Assembly: GCA_013399115.1 (NCBI GenBank)
Contig: VXAA01001111.1
Coordinates: forward strand, 38,449-102,448
Direction: 5' to 3'
Length of the DNA: 64,000 bases
From: Anseranas semipalmata
Taxonomy: Eukaryota > Chordata > Aves > Anseriformes > Anseranatidae
Below, piece by piece: positions 49,701 through 62,315 of this stretch (its first letter is position 1; each line of letters opens with the position of its first letter). The notes beneath the pieces are model-generated. The model did no database searches. It saw only the letters and a program-made list of their open reading frames with translations, and had not been told where the DNA came from. Both the position numbers and the translations under genes were made by a program.

Positions 49701-52449
49701 CCATTTTAGCAATCTACCTGCAGTGTCATTACTGGAAATGAAACTTGGTATTTACATGATGGCTTTGAAAGGTGGTGGGCCATGTGTATTGCTGCTGTAA
49801 TCCCACTGGTGTCACTACAGGCTGTGACGTTCCTCTGGGGAGAGCACACTTGGATGTTACACCTGCAGTTAATAAACCTCAGCACGTCTCAGCCCCTCTT
49901 TTCTGATCAAAGACAGTGTGGTTCAAGATAAGCCAGGCAGAACAGCTGGCTTGAGGCTTTTGTGGCTGCTCTCAGGAACTGGGCTCGCTGGCAAGGCTGG
50001 CTCCACTCTTTAGCTAGGCTAATTCTTAACCCCGTTCTTCAATGTACACCTACAAAAGATTTGACCCAGAGCTGTAAAAACTTAGCTTCAACAGTCTTTC
50101 CTCTACTTAGAACAATGATAATTATTTCTGCTGGTTTTAAATTCAGAGTGTTAGAAGAATAAATGATTGCATTTGCTTGGATCTATCTGCAGATAAGGTT
50201 TGTAACACAGTTGTAATGAACTTTGACGGAGACAGTCTTAGTTAATTTTGCTCTACTGAAAGGCAATAATTCACGGCAGAAACAAGGGGATCGGATGGGA
50301 AAGATGTCATATGAACTGTAAACATAAAAGAACTGACTTTTGTAAGAATAAAGTCTGATGGATAGACAGCAGTTTGCGTTATAAGAGCATAAACTTGATG
50401 CAACTATTTTCTGCATTGATGAAGCTTGATTCAGAGCTCATTGTGGCCCAGCTCTAGATCTCATTGAAGTCAAGGGCATGAGTCTTACCACTGACTTAGG
50501 TTAATACTGATCACAGAGCTGCTCTAAAGATACTCTAGTTAAAAAAAGAATTACTCAAGATACCTAGGTTAGAGATTACAAGCTAGTGTGACACTGTAGT
50601 AGCTATCAGGGCAACAAGGTTTATCCTAGCTGATTCAGTGGAATCAGTATTAGATGTCTGGCCTTTGCTGTGGAAACACAGCTCAGAGCTGTGATCCCAG
50701 GTGTTATACGTGGCAAAAAAACTATGTACCTCCAGCACCCAGAAAAGGAAAACACATTAACTACCTGAAGGGCTGCTAAGGACAGCGGTCCATTCAACTA
50801 GGAATTAAATACCTTAGACTTTGCTGTAGGTACACAGGTAAGGCACCAGCACTTCTGTTTCAAAGTCAGAATGGGGAAAACCTGTTTATTCAGAAGTCAG
50901 CCAGAGCAGGCTGCACTCTCTTTTGTTGCAGTGGTTGGAGATGCATGGCTCCAACCATTCTGTCCACTTCAGATGACAGTTTCAAAGCAAGCCCTACTCA
51001 TATGAAGAAGTCCACCCTATTGGGTTACAGGCTATACCAAGTGTGATGGTATTTATCAGCTGGTAAATACTTGACTATTCTTTGTTAAGCCAAGGTATGT
51101 GGAAGAAAGACTAAAAACAAACATGACTAGTCAACTTAATAACAATGTCATCCACACAGGGAATAAACAAATAAATCAATTTTGTCAGCAACTGAAATCA
51201 ATAGCTCAGGTCTTGAGTTCTGTTCTCCATGATCCACAGACATTGGGTTAAGCAGAAATAATGAAGATAAGAAGTCAGCATTTTATACACTAATCACTGC
51301 AATAATATGAAAAGTGCCTTTATTCACATTTTGCCTGACCAGTGAGTTCCCTCAAATTACGCTGCTTTTATAGGCTGGCCAGCTTTTTCAGACAAACCAC
51401 TTTCAAATCCAAGTGCAAAACTCAACTCCACCTCAATAATTTCTTCACATAAGCACCTACAGAGAAACAACCACAGACATAGCTAGGCAAATCAAGCAAT
51501 TTCCCTCCTATGGGAAAGAAGAAAAAGAAAAGGATTATAGCTGTCCCGTCCAATCTGAAATATTTGAGACATGCTGAATTACTGCAGTGATGAGACTTAT
51601 GATTTCCATGAGAAAATGAGACATGTAGGCTCCCTCTGGGAAGGTGTTTGGCTTTAACAGAAACATGCATGTTCCCTCAGGCTGGGATGTGACTGGCAAT
51701 GTACCATCAATCCTTAAACCAACTGATTTCTTATCCTGCTTGCCATGCACAGTGTTATCACCAAAGAAGCTGTTCCGCATTTAGAGCAGGAAGCCACTGC
51801 AGACCAGCTCTGGTGAAAGACTGTGAGTGTACCTGGTATTCTAGATGCCATATTTGAGGAAAGGAGGGAAGACTAATGCCTTTCAGAAACTTCCAGCTGC
51901 TTATGCTGCACTCATTTCAACACTTTTGTAGGGCCCATCAGTCCTATTCACTCTCAGTTATTCACTGACCGCAAAGAGAGGTCAGAGAAAGGGACGTTCC
52001 ATCCCAGATCCTCTCCTCCATCCATCTCTATTCTCTGTAGCCTTCAAATGGAGGAAGAAGTGAAATTTTCATTCCTCAACCCACACAGTAAAGCCTAAGA
52101 CAATGGCCGGATGACTCTGCAAGATCAGTCTGACACCCCTCTGCATTAAGAAGGCAAGAAGGATAGCAAATTAAAGCATATTGGAGACCTCATAGGGGGG
52201 TCTTGCATAGTGACATACAAGCCTCACACCTGGCTTGGTCCCACAACAATTTTGGCTTATCTGTAATCCCCTGCTCTGATAGACCCATCACAGACACCCA
52301 TGAGCATCCTTAGACACCTCTGTTCCTCCTCCAGCAGTGGAGGAGGAACCCTGATCAGTAACCCTAATCAGCCTTTAATGCTGACTCACTCGATAGTCTG
52401 TCCTTGGATTTGGGATGAGATGGATGAAAAGAGATCAGCAACTGAAAAT
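46681..52449. other. Gene-free interval
   Basis: No gene recognised. GT-rich, weakly repetitive sequence occupies 46.9-47.06 kb. A CpG-containing, possibly constrained patch lies at 48.05-48.25 kb. Frames are under 108 codons and lack domains. Confidence 0.55.
48138..48153 (+). promoter_or_regulatory. CTCF-like motif
   Basis: GCCACTAGATGTCTCT agrees with the CTCF core (CCASYAGRKGGCRSY) at 13 of 15 positions; the third-last G and a purine are T here. It lies in a patch with more CpGs than its surroundings (ACGCGTC, GAGCGAT, ACGATT, GACGTA). Motif-only evidence. Confidence 0.2.
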
Positions 52450-52499
52450 AAATAATAAAATAAAATAAAATAAAATAAAATAAAATAAAATAAAATAAA
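52450..52499. repeat. (AAAAT)n microsatellite
   Basis: About ten perfect AAAAT units. It is the same pentamer class as the 17.8-kb array, read from the other strand. Confidence 0.95.
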
Positions 52500-54099
52500 G
52501 GAAACCTCCTTAAAAGCATACAGTTAAGCCCTAGTACTGTTAGTTATCTTTTACAGGCATATTCATAATCCCTGGTGAAGAGCATAGCATTGGGATACAG
52601 CAGTCCGTGTTTCACTGTTATTTCACTATTGAACTCCAGTTAATACACTCCATGTCTCTCTCTGTCTCAGATTCCTCATCAAAAGGAAAAACAAAACCCC
52701 AAAACAAGACTGGTCATAAATCTCAAATCCTATTATAGGAACTATCTGTAAAATGCTTTAACATCTAGGTTTTATTTGAGGCTGGTAGGTTAGTAACAGT
52801 CCAGGTACCACTCCATGTTTTCATTTGAAAACCTACAGACAATGGGTTCGATATAGAGAGAATAATACACTTGAGGAATGAATGAATGGGGAGAGAGACA
52901 AACAGTGGATAGGTAAATAGAGGGAACTGGTTTTCATCACTGGAAGTAAAAAGTTTTCCATTGAACCTCAGGCCAACAGAAATGGATGTGTATGGGTTAA
53001 AAAAAAAAAAAAAGAATAATAAAAAAAAAGATATAAAGCATGAAGTGTAGGAACTTGTCTTCCAGCCCATTGTTCAGGTGACAAATGACTTTGTAAATGT
53101 CACACAACTTTTTCCCTCCCATATGAAAAAGAAAGAATCTGATCAATTCCTTCCCACTCCCCAGTGCTTCCCCAGGCAACTTCTGCAACCGATGCAAAGC
53201 ATAGCATTCAGTGTCAAAGCCTGTTACATGCTGCTATCTCCTAATAATATTAAAATGAAAATGAAAGTAGCTCCCAAACAATCTTTAAATCAATCCTAAT
53301 ATGATCAAATTTAATATCTCCCTCTTTCTCTTCCTCCTCCCCACTCCCTTCCCTGTCTTTTGAACGTTTACTACAGCATTTTGTCTGCAACAATGGATTC
53401 AATTGTCACATTGCTGATTGGTGTCCAGTCTCTTAAGTTTGACATAATTGTTCTGTTCAAAAGGGTTGCTGTACCTATCTTTTTAATGCGATTTCTTTCT
53501 TTTTTCCCTTCTTTCTTTCTTTCTTTCTGTCTGTCTGTCTGTCTGTCTTTCTGTCTTCTGTCTTTCTGTCTTTCTGTTTGTCTTTTTCTTTCTGTCTTTC
53601 TGTTTTGGAAGACCTGGGGCTGCAGCATGTTTTTGGTATAATTGAACTGACCATAAGAAGATAAGAACTTTTACAATGACAGGGAAGAAAGTAGCTTCTG
53701 CTTGTTCTGCTCTAAAGATGGCCTGTGTTTTCCAGACCTTGTCTTTCAATGGGCTAGCCTAGATGCTTACCAGAACTGTTATTTCTGGTGGATAGTCCCT
53801 CCCTGTCCTTTGACACCTTTCATAATTCTTGCCTGCACTTGATTTGCTCTGGAAAACTAAAGGCATTTGAAGCCAGCTGGAAAGGTGAAGTAGACTAAAT
53901 TCATTTTTAATGCCTCAGTCATTATATCTTGGAAAGACAGGTGTTATGGGATGCAAACAAAAACTTCAAAGTCCTGGACAAGGGTTGGTTGATTATAAGA
54001 ACACTCTTGCAACAAGAATTTAGAACAGTTCTCTAAGAAGGGGAAGAGGGAGTTGGTAGTGCTGGTTTTAATAATTAATATAGCTTACTTTGCACAGAT
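52500..54099. other. Gene-free interval with low-complexity tracts
   Basis: No gene recognised. Contains A runs near 53.0 kb and the CT-rich array at 53.5 kb. Confidence 0.6.
53491..53604. repeat. (TTTC)n/(TCTG)n compound microsatellite
   Basis: About 114 bp, starting TTTC, passing through five or six TCTG units, then mixed TTTCTGTC units. The plus-strand Ser/Phe/Leu-rich and minus-strand Lys/Glu/Arg-rich frames through it are artefacts. Confidence 0.95.
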
Positions 54100-54850
54100 G
54101 AAAAAATACTGAGTATTGGATCCCAAAATATCACAGAAAATGAGCAATCAGCCCTCAAAAACTCCTTTCAGTGGAATTCCAGAGAGGTGTTGGTTCATAC
54201 CTATCATTATTAAATAGTTTTAACAAGGACCTGGGGAAAAAAAATAAACAGAAAATCATTACAGAGAGTATTTTCGGATGACATAGATTTGGGCAGAGTA
54301 GTAAATAATGAGCAAAATAGATGACTTAGTTAAAGCTCTCTAGATTGCTTGGTAAGCTGGGTGTAAGTGAACAATTGGGACCAAGTGTGCCATTACAAAT
54401 CTAGGTGAGAAAAAGAATTAAAGCTGACTATACAAACAGAAGGATAATGCAAGGAGGTAGTGACCCATTTTTTACACATGGCTATAGCTGCTGCTCTTCC
54501 AGATTCCCTTTGTAAAATCTTTTTCACATCATGGTTCAAACATAAATTATTCTTATGTCTCCCTGTATGAATTCAGTATTTCATTTGATTTGGCTTGGCA
54601 GAGGTAAAACACATGGGGAGATTTGATTAGTCTGTAAGTATCTACGTAAAGAACATTGTAGACAAAGCTGTAGCGTTGTTCAAAGGTTGGATGTTAAAGC
54701 TACAGAAATTCAAACTGAAAATAAAGCGTAGATTTAAACAGCAAGATGATTAACCACAGGAACTATTTACCAAAGAAGGTGGTAGATTTTCCTTCTCTGG
54801 GTGTTCTTAAAATGGGTTTGCTATACTTTTCCTACTTCAAACATACAATT
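54100..54850 (+). mobile_element. Ancient CR1/L3 LINE, ORF2 and 3' part
   Basis: Follows an old amniote CR1/L3 element in order. TGGAATTCCAGAGAGGTGTTGG comes first, then the FNKDL-like TTTTAACAAGGACCTGGGG, and TTTTCGGATGACATAGATTTGGG where the FADD catalytic motif would be (GATGAC kept). Further on come GACTATACAAACAGAAGGATAATGC and the C-terminal part AAATTCAAACTGAAAATAAAGCGTAGATTT..ATTAACCACAGGAACTATTTACC..GGTGGTAGATTTTCC (compare FRLEIRR.F...INHWNNLP..VVDSP). It has many stops and indels. It is about 750 bp, the longest LINE relic in the window. Confidence 0.75.
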
Positions 54851-55484
54851 TGGACTCCATGTAGGAATTAATAAAAGGAACTCCCAGGGCTTGCTTTGTG
54901 GGTAGAGGTTTTCTTTTATCCATAGTGTTAAAGAAATTACACTGCCAGCAATGCCTTGTTTGGCCCAAGATTTAACCAACTATAAAAGTGAGTGTGAGAC
55001 ATTCACCCACATGCATTATCCACAAAACCCAATTCTGCTAGCTGTGTGGACATGGCCCAGAGGACCAATTAACTGTCTATCTGCCTTCAAAGTAGCACCT
55101 ATTTTGCCTGATACACTCAATCTTTTCAACTCAGTCCTGAATTTGTCACTGCTTCAATTTTTTTATTATAATTTAGAAATAAATCCTCAAGTCTCATGAC
55201 ACTGCTGTGTTTGTCACAATAATCACCTGAGCACAACATACTCCTGTTGTGAAGCTTGACAGGTTAATAGAGCTTCACAAAGCTTGTAACAGGGTTTGAG
55301 ATGCTTGGATAAAAGTGATAGGTATTGGGTGAAATCACTGTTAATATTCTTTAAAACCTCCCAGGTACAGTGGCACCCAGTTAGACATGCTGAGAACATT
55401 ATCAGAGTATTAGTCAAGATATACAGCAGCACCTTTCTCTCCTCAACCTTCTTTGCTGTAAGAACAGAGAATTAATTTTGTCCA
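54851..55484. other. Short gene-free interval
   Basis: No feature recognised. Two frames of 69-82 codons have no known motif. Confidence 0.55.
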
Positions 55485-55840
55485 TAGATTCAGCACTGAA
55501 TCATTAGGGCTGGAAGAGGGACCCTAGTGGGTGGCATATCTTGTGCTTTTGCTTCACAGCAAGACTGAATTCATTTTCCTTAAGCCATTACTGTTAGAGT
55601 GATTATAAGTCCGCCCTTCAAAGCTTCTAAGTGAAAGTGGTTCTGTGACCTCCCTTGGCAGTTTGTTCCATGGCTCTAGCTATCCTAATAGTTATAAAGT
55701 TTGTCTTAATCATTAACTTAAATTTCCCCTTTGTTGCAGCTTCATCCCATTACTTCTTGTTCTGACCTTGGTGACTAATTAGAATAATTGGCCCCTGACC
55801 TCCTTCTATTATTCTTTATGTATTTGGAACAGAGATGGGT
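55485..55840 (-). mobile_element. Ancient CR1/L3 LINE 3' end
   Basis: In plus orientation the order is GAATCATTAGGGCTGGAAGAGG, GACCTCCCTTGGCAGTTTGTTCCATGGCTCTAGCTATCC, AGTTATAAAGTTTGTCTTAATC, AACTTAAATTTCCCCTTTGTTGCAGCTTCATCCCATTACTTCTTGTTCTGACC, then ACCTCCTTCTATTATTC. This is the complement of an old amniote CR1/L3 3' region. It is better conserved than the other L3-type scraps here. Confidence 0.8.
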
Positions 55841-58803
55841 GTAGACCAGAAAATGTGGAACCATATCCTAATGCCCTGACAGCCTGGGGAAAACATACAG
55901 CCTTGGGAATTCTGTTTGACCTATAGTAAGGGTAAAAGCCATGTGTAAAAGTTAGAATAGCATTTTGTCTTTAAAGAAGTTCCCTTTTACTAGTGTTGTT
56001 ATGTAGGTTGAAGAAGTCGTCCATATTAGCAAGCCAAAAAGATCTTGCTGAACTGTCCAGAGCTACTTGGTTAATCAAGTCAGGTCTCACCTTCCTCAAC
56101 CACAAAGGTAGTAGTGAGGCGTTAGTAGCTCAGGGTAGTTCAGAGGTTCCCATCAGGGGAACTTGCTTGGCATTTGGTACTGTAGTACCTGAACACTGCC
56201 AAGTCTTAACAGATCCATCCAACAAGGCTGGGATTTGTCAGCATCCCTGCTTTATGGAGAAAGAACAGAGAAGATCAGGTTAGACACTCAAAGATATTTG
56301 AGGAGCTATTCTGACTGGTTTTGGCAGAGAAACTGGATCCGTATCTCTCTAAGATACAAATTTGTACGTTAATCACAGCCTTTCCCTCACTCTGGAACTT
56401 ATCTATTGAGTTTAGGATTCAGGATCTTCTCCATGATTACAGGTGTAGGTTGTTTTACAGGACACCCTTATTTCTGAGATGTAGGATTGTTCAGATTCAA
56501 AATACTTGTCTTTTCTATGGCACACATTGGTCTGCGTAGTGACAACCACCCATTTAAAAGAATCATTTTTCATTAAATGATTGTACACTTTTACTATATA
56601 TGTTGTCTTACTGGAGTGGATCATGTGTCTTGGAAGGGTGTTGGATAGGTCAGAAGAGTCCATTTCTTTCCCACAAGGTTTATAATTTCTGTTCCACACA
56701 AACTGGCATGTACTTAATGCTATTTTCCAATGCCACAAGCTGAACTGAAGAACTTGCATCCGAAAGATACTAAAGAGTTTGAGATCATAGCAACTTTGGT
56801 AATCTCTTAATGCAGGGCATTAGTATGTCATGTACCATCAGTCTGCCCAGGAACAGAATATATGCAGAGAGTATGATGATTTCAGAAGAAAAGGAGGTTC
56901 TGTCTTCCCTCTTGTTGGGTGTGCACCCAATGGTTATGTCAGCCATTGGCATTGACTGAAGCTGCCCTCAAATGCTGTAGAAATTGGGTCTTGTTAGTAG
57001 GACTCATAATAAATTTATCAACAGTTCAACATTATCAACAAATTTATCTTTTTTTTTTTTTTTGGAATGAATACAATTATTTTGTAGTTAATTTATACTT
57101 TTGGTTTCTACTACAGTCTGTGGCAATGGGTTCCCAAGATTGGTATATTTCCATGTATGGAAATATGGAAAAAAAAATTACCCCAGTGCCTAATAATTTT
57201 ATTGTGTGCTCCAGGATTCTTGTGCTGAGGGGAAGAATAACCAATTTCTTTATAACTCTCTGTAGCAGTTCTGTTTTAAAGATCTTTGTTTCTTCTCCAT
57301 TATCTATGGAGATTTAATATTATTGCACTTGCTTGTACTTCTGTACCACATTGGCATTGCTGGTGTCAGTGAAATCTGTATACCATTGATTTCAAGAGGA
57401 ATATATTGGAGCAGACACCTTTCTTGCTCTGATAAATGTATTTTTCCTCTAAATGGTGAAGGAAAAGAATTTGGTACATAGAACAGCACACCCAAATTCA
57501 GGGCTAAACCTACAACTGATGAGTAAAGAAATTGAACAAGATTCCCTTACCCTCTGCTCTGTTAACATACTTCCCTGGGATAGTGCAGCAACAGCATATT
57601 GAAGTCCTTGTCCTAAATTAGTTACATAGATAACTAAATTTTACCGGTGGGACCAGATTTCATGTCCTGCTTGACAGCTGTGACAGAATGTAACTTCTGA
57701 GTTACAACACCTTATCATTCATGGCATGTCACAAAATATTAACACCCTTGAGTATGATTAAGTAAGTGACACATCATAATAACTTATCATATATCTCAAA
57801 GCAAGTCAGAAGACAGTGCTGGCCTCATTTGATGCTCTCAGATTCTATCAAATATGGAAAAAAATATACATTGCTTGCATGCTAAGACCCTATATCACAT
57901 TAGGACATCCAGTGAAAGGGTTCTCCAGAAATAATTAAAATGAAATGGAAATAGCCCTATCAAATGCAAGGAAGAAGTATATAACCATCAAGTTAATTCT
58001 TGTTTGCACAGTAGACATTGTCTTGAAATGCAATGATAGGTTTTGCATACAGGTCTTTTAAGTTGGGGATGGGAGAGGGTAACATAGAGTCAAAAGGCCT
58101 GAATTCCCATTGGCTGATGGTGGTTGCCTTATCATGGGAAGGAGGTTGCCAAACTGGTCTGTGATTATGCAAATATTTTGGCTATGATTAGAAGTAGATA
58201 TAATGAGAAGTAAAATATATATATATTTGCTTCATTCACAATATTGTGTAGGGCTATTAAAATGTGTTTAATGAAGAAAAATCCCTTTCTGTCAAAAATA
58301 TATTTTCCTAAAATATTAAAATTCTGAAAATGTTACTTACAAGTTCAATATTTATTAAAAAAAAAACTAGTTCTTTTTTTTTTAAATCAAAATAATGATT
58401 GTTGGTTGCCAAAAATCCAGCTATTTTTACCTGTTCAGTTCCTGATTTTTTAAAAACACTGCAAGTTTATGGATTTTTCCACAACACAGTGCAGACAACA
58501 ATTCTGAAGAAGATTTTTTGATGAAAACCATAATAAAATATCCATTTTTCAAAATCACATACTGAAATGCAGACTTTTGCAACAAGCTTTTATCTCTATT
58601 CATTTGAAACCTTCAAAGGGAAGTATCAAACAGTCTTAAGAGTGTAGTTTTTATCATTTACATTAGTTATTTTGCAATTCCACATTTCATTATTCTATGA
58701 AGCTCTATTCTATCAGGTGTCCTGAGATTCTTTCCCTTTGTATTATAGAGTGTCTTGATCACAGTTCATCTAAGGTAGAGGATCACTTAGCTTTTCTTCA
58801 CAG

Positions 58804-58851
58804 GACTGCAGCTGAGATCCACAGCTCCCAGGCGGCTGTCTGTGATACAAG
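58804..58851 (+). other. Candidate 48-nt cassette exon
   Basis: Bounded by a strong acceptor (TTAGCTTTTCTTCACAG, ending at 58803) and a near-perfect donor (ATACAAG|GTAAGTGAC, GT at 58852). The length is a multiple of three, and two of three frames are open: LQLRSTAPRRLSVIQ (with a kinase-type RRLS site) and TAAEIHSSQAAVCDT. It is somewhat GC-richer than its surroundings and holds a CpG. Both boundaries are as good as real vertebrate splice sites, which is why it is listed. No neighbouring exon is visible, so if real it belongs to a gene with large introns or to a non-coding transcript. Confidence 0.35.
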
Positions 58852-59729
58852 GTAAGTGACTCCCAGGAGGACGTCCCACAGATTTACATCAATTAGTATG
58901 TTCAGATGCAAAAATATCTCATAGATTGTGAAGGGGAGTAAAAAAAATGCAAAATAACCCCTCCTCAAGATTCATTAATGTCCCCTTTGAATTACCCTGC
59001 AGGACTATGAAGCCGTAATGGAGAACCATGACCATGGAAGAGACAGTACTGCTGCCTCTGTGAGTCCCTGAGGCCACCCAGGCATATTTCTGTAAGTTTA
59101 ACATGGTTCAGGGTTCATATATTTAGACAAAGTGCAGTGTACTCCAAGGCAAATAAACCTCCCAAGATTTAAAAATGTATAGTCTCTGTTTTACAGTTTA
59201 ATAATATGACACATTTTGAGTTGAAGACTGTTTGCTGATGGGTAGCGGCAGTCAAAGGATGTGTAGACAGAGGCAGAGATAACCACAAATGCATAGCCCT
59301 CCAGGAGGAATTTCTATCATACCAAAGTAGGGAAGAAACAGAAATTTCATGCTCCACTGTTTGAAACATCCCTAGTGCCAATCTAAAGGGGGTAAGGGTA
59401 TAAAATGTTAAGATAGGGAATGTGGCACCCAAGTTCAGGCAAAAATAATACACTTCTTAAATATCGTCTTCCATTATTTCATTTGGCCTCACTCAATTGT
59501 TATTTGTGTATTATACAGGTAGAGATTTCTTCTCCGAATACTGCAGAAAAGGAGAAAAAAACAAGTCAGAGAAGTATAAAATTACACCTATTGTTGAGAA
59601 GTGAGACAGTCTTTGCTGGTTGTAGAAAGCAGCTGTATCTCAAATGCCACTGTGGTACACATGTACCCTCCTAGACTTCTTTCATACCACTTCCCCAGAA
59701 GGTAGCAAACTATGATGATGTTTTAGATA

Positions 59730-59860
59730 AATAGAAACCTGAAACAGAGAGAATAAGTGGCATGGTCATGGCTATACAGAAGATATGTGGCTCAGCAGGA
59801 GCTTGAATGAGGATCTCACCATTACAGCACTGCTAATCTAAATACCTCTGCTTCCTGAGA
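59730..59860 (-). mobile_element. MIR/L2-type relic
   Basis: AACCTGAAACAGAGAGAATAAGTGGCATGG, then CATGGCTATACAGAAG, then GAGCTTGAATGAGGATCTCACC and ATCTAAATACCTCTGCTTCC follow the minus-oriented MIR/L2 order (GAGGCACAGAGAGGTTAAGTGACTTG, GGTCACACAG, GAGCCGGGAATAGAACCCAGGTCTCC). Confidence 0.6.
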
Positions 59861-60642
59861 CAGCAGACAGACAGCTATCAATGAAGTAAGCCAGAAATAC
59901 AATGTATTAAAAGGAGTCTGCATGGGCTCAAGCTGAGGAAATCAATTACTTAAACTGTTGAAAGCAGACTGATAATATAAGTAAAATCTTCACATTAATT
60001 ATTAACTGCTTTCAGCTTTTTTTTTTTTTCCAGCAGAATGGAGGAAAGGGGGGAAAAAAGGAAAACTGTCTCAGTATTGAGTGATCAAAAATATTTTTTT
60101 TTTCCAAGAAAAGCTGTAACAAGGATTCATCAATTATAAACCAAGAAAGTCAGAAGCAAGAACACTTGGCAGGTGTTTCCCCCCCATCCCACCTCATTCT
60201 GCCTTTGCCCTCTTTGCTCTTGTGCTCATTCCTCAACCAGGAGCAGTTGTGCCACTGCGAACGCACACCTGATGTACAGCACTGGTTCATGGTTAGACGG
60301 TTTTGATAGCTACTCTGTGTTTTTTGGCAGTGGGAGGGGGGGTAAGGGGCACGGGGAGAAGGGGGCTGCCTGGGCTCCATGTAGGTATAGGAAGAACATT
60401 CTGCTTCTGTGGCCTTTTGCCTCTGAGGGCATACTCCTATGTCGAGCCTGGAACCATCAAAGTCACATGTGCAAAGAGACCATTCTGTATCGAGATTTCA
60501 TGGCTGATATTAATAGTATTCACTCAAAGGGGAGGGAGAATGTCTCTCAAGATCTGACGATAAGTTCTCTTCCTTCTGCCTGCCCCATCACTGCTTTCAT
60601 TTCTGCTGAGAAACTAGTTTGCTCTTTCTCAGTCCAAACCTC

Positions 60643-60755
60643 CCTTTCTTCTCTTTTCTTCTTTTTCTCCCTTTTCTTTCTTTTCTTTTGCTTTTAGGTT
60701 TTCATTTTTTCTTTCTTTCTTTTTCTTTTTTCTTTTTTTATCTTCTACTTCTTTG
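60643..60755. repeat. Polypyrimidine (CT-rich) tract
   Basis: About 110 bp of almost pure C/T on the plus strand, rich in TTTTC and TTTCTT units. An interrupted purine/pyrimidine tract. Confidence 0.9.
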
Positions 60756-61180
60756 TTCTTCTTCTCTGTGGACCCCTCTGCCAAGATCAGATTTCTTTTG
60801 TTTTTGCTAGTTTCATTTTCACTTTCTAAAACTCATTATTTCTTTTGATGACCAGCATTCATCCTTCTAATAATTCAGATATAAAGAAAGACAGTATGTA
60901 AAGAGAATAGCTAATAACTTCCCCTCTTAATGTTTCAGTGTGCAATAGGAGCTGACATCCTCAGGAGGGCATGGTAACAAGTTTTGGAGAAACTTGTGAG
61001 GGACCTGCCACAGAAATTAACAGGAGAGACCCTAGTCACAAAGAAAAGAAAAGCAAATTCTTCCCTGGGCTGGTGACAGCCCCTTAACTCATTTGCGTTT
61101 TCTTCTCAGAGGCACAACTGAAAAAAGCCTACGGATGGGAAAATGGGATGCAAGGATTGATGTTCGAATATCATGAAAAT

Positions 61181-61268
61181 GGACCAGATCCTCAGCCGGC
61201 ATAAATCAACACAGCCCCACAGGAATCAATGCAGCAATGCCAATTTACACCAGATGAAGACCCAGCCC
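61181..61268. repeat. Decayed palindromic repeat (hairpin-like)
   Basis: The left arm GACCAGATCCTCAGCCGGCATAAATC and the right arm GCCAATTTACACCAGATGAAGACCCAGCC pair as imperfect inverted repeats around a central ACAGGAATCAATGCAG. Mismatches are mostly transitions. I recall this GATCCTCAGCTGGTGTAAAT palindrome as a common dispersed repeat in reptile and bird genomes, perhaps a MITE-like DNA transposon relic, but cannot name the family. Confidence 0.6.
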
Positions 61269-62315
61269 AATAAATCTATCATGCTCTGGAGAAAGGGGTG
61301 AGTGGGGAGAGGGAATGTACTATGAATTAGTGTCCGGGCAAATAGGCAGTGAAATAGAAGCACAGCTCCTGCTCATTGCAGAAGTGTAGCTGTAGCAAAT
61401 ACTTCCCTTGGAATGCAAGCGTGTCCCTGTGGACCCCCTGCATCCTTCACTCCTGCCCCCGCGAAGGAGATGGTGGCAGATGTGGCACCACAAGTGTTTG
61501 CCTGAAGGTTTGAAGGAAATTGAGACATTGATTCCATGTTATACAGAGGGGGTTATTAAGAAGTAGCTGTTTAAATGTAAAAGAACACAACCCTCCTGTA
61601 AAGGCTCTACCTCATACGTATGCATTCGTTGCCCTGAAAACCCCAGCCAGTGTTCTGAGCTTGCACGCAGGCTGTGGTATCTCCTCTACCAGCCATACTG
61701 TTATTAAACTGCAGCTCTCCTGTATTTGAGCATTTTATAATGATTAAATAAAATACCATACCTGTTTCTTTACCTTAGGTGTCTCTTTAGTGTTTAAAAT
61801 AATGTTTTGGGGCTTGCTTGTGGTTTTGTGCTATGTGATGTGAAGAGTGTGACATTCTCTGAGGTGTTGCTGAAAGTCAAATAAACAAGGATATGAACCT
61901 CTTTCCTTCATTTCTTTCCACTGTTGCTTTCCTAACATTTACTTTCCCTCACTTTCCATCCCCCATGCCTCTAAAGTTAGGAGGAAAGTGGGAAATGGGA
62001 AGAAAAAAGACTGAAATAAAGTGCTTTCATTTCTAACTCTGATCACTGAGGGCCTTTTTTTTTTTTTTCCGTTTGAGGACTAAAACAAGAAAACTTTCTT
62101 CTGTCAGAATCTCAATTAAAAATATCCTGGAAGAAACAAGCAACTCAAATTGAAGGTAGGATGAATGGAAAGTTTTGCTCAGTTCTCAGTGTTCTAGGTT
62201 GACATTTGCTTTTCAAGAGCAAATGCTAATAGCTTAAAAGAAGACTACTGAGTAACTCGCAGATATTGTAAATGATCCCGTGTAATATTTGAACTCTCCT
62301 TTTTATTTTGCTGGA

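Larger units (their letters stand above)
55841..61180. other. Gene-free interval with one strong exon-like segment
   Basis: No gene recognised. Contains a T17 run near 57.05 kb, TA repeats near 58.2 kb, the candidate 48-base exon at 58.8 kb, a MIR relic at 59.75 kb and a CT tract at 60.65 kb. The longest open frame of the window (60173-60697, 174 codons) ends in Phe/Leu runs encoded by that CT tract and has no domain. Confidence 0.55.

Noticed and set aside
53360..53749. Ser/Phe/Leu-rich and Lys/Glu/Arg-rich frames
   Set aside because: Both are translations of a TTTC/TCTG microsatellite.
60173..60697. Longest open frame in the window (174 codons)
   Set aside because: No domain, no splice or promoter support, overlapping frames on both strands, and the C-terminus is Phe/Leu runs from a CT tract.
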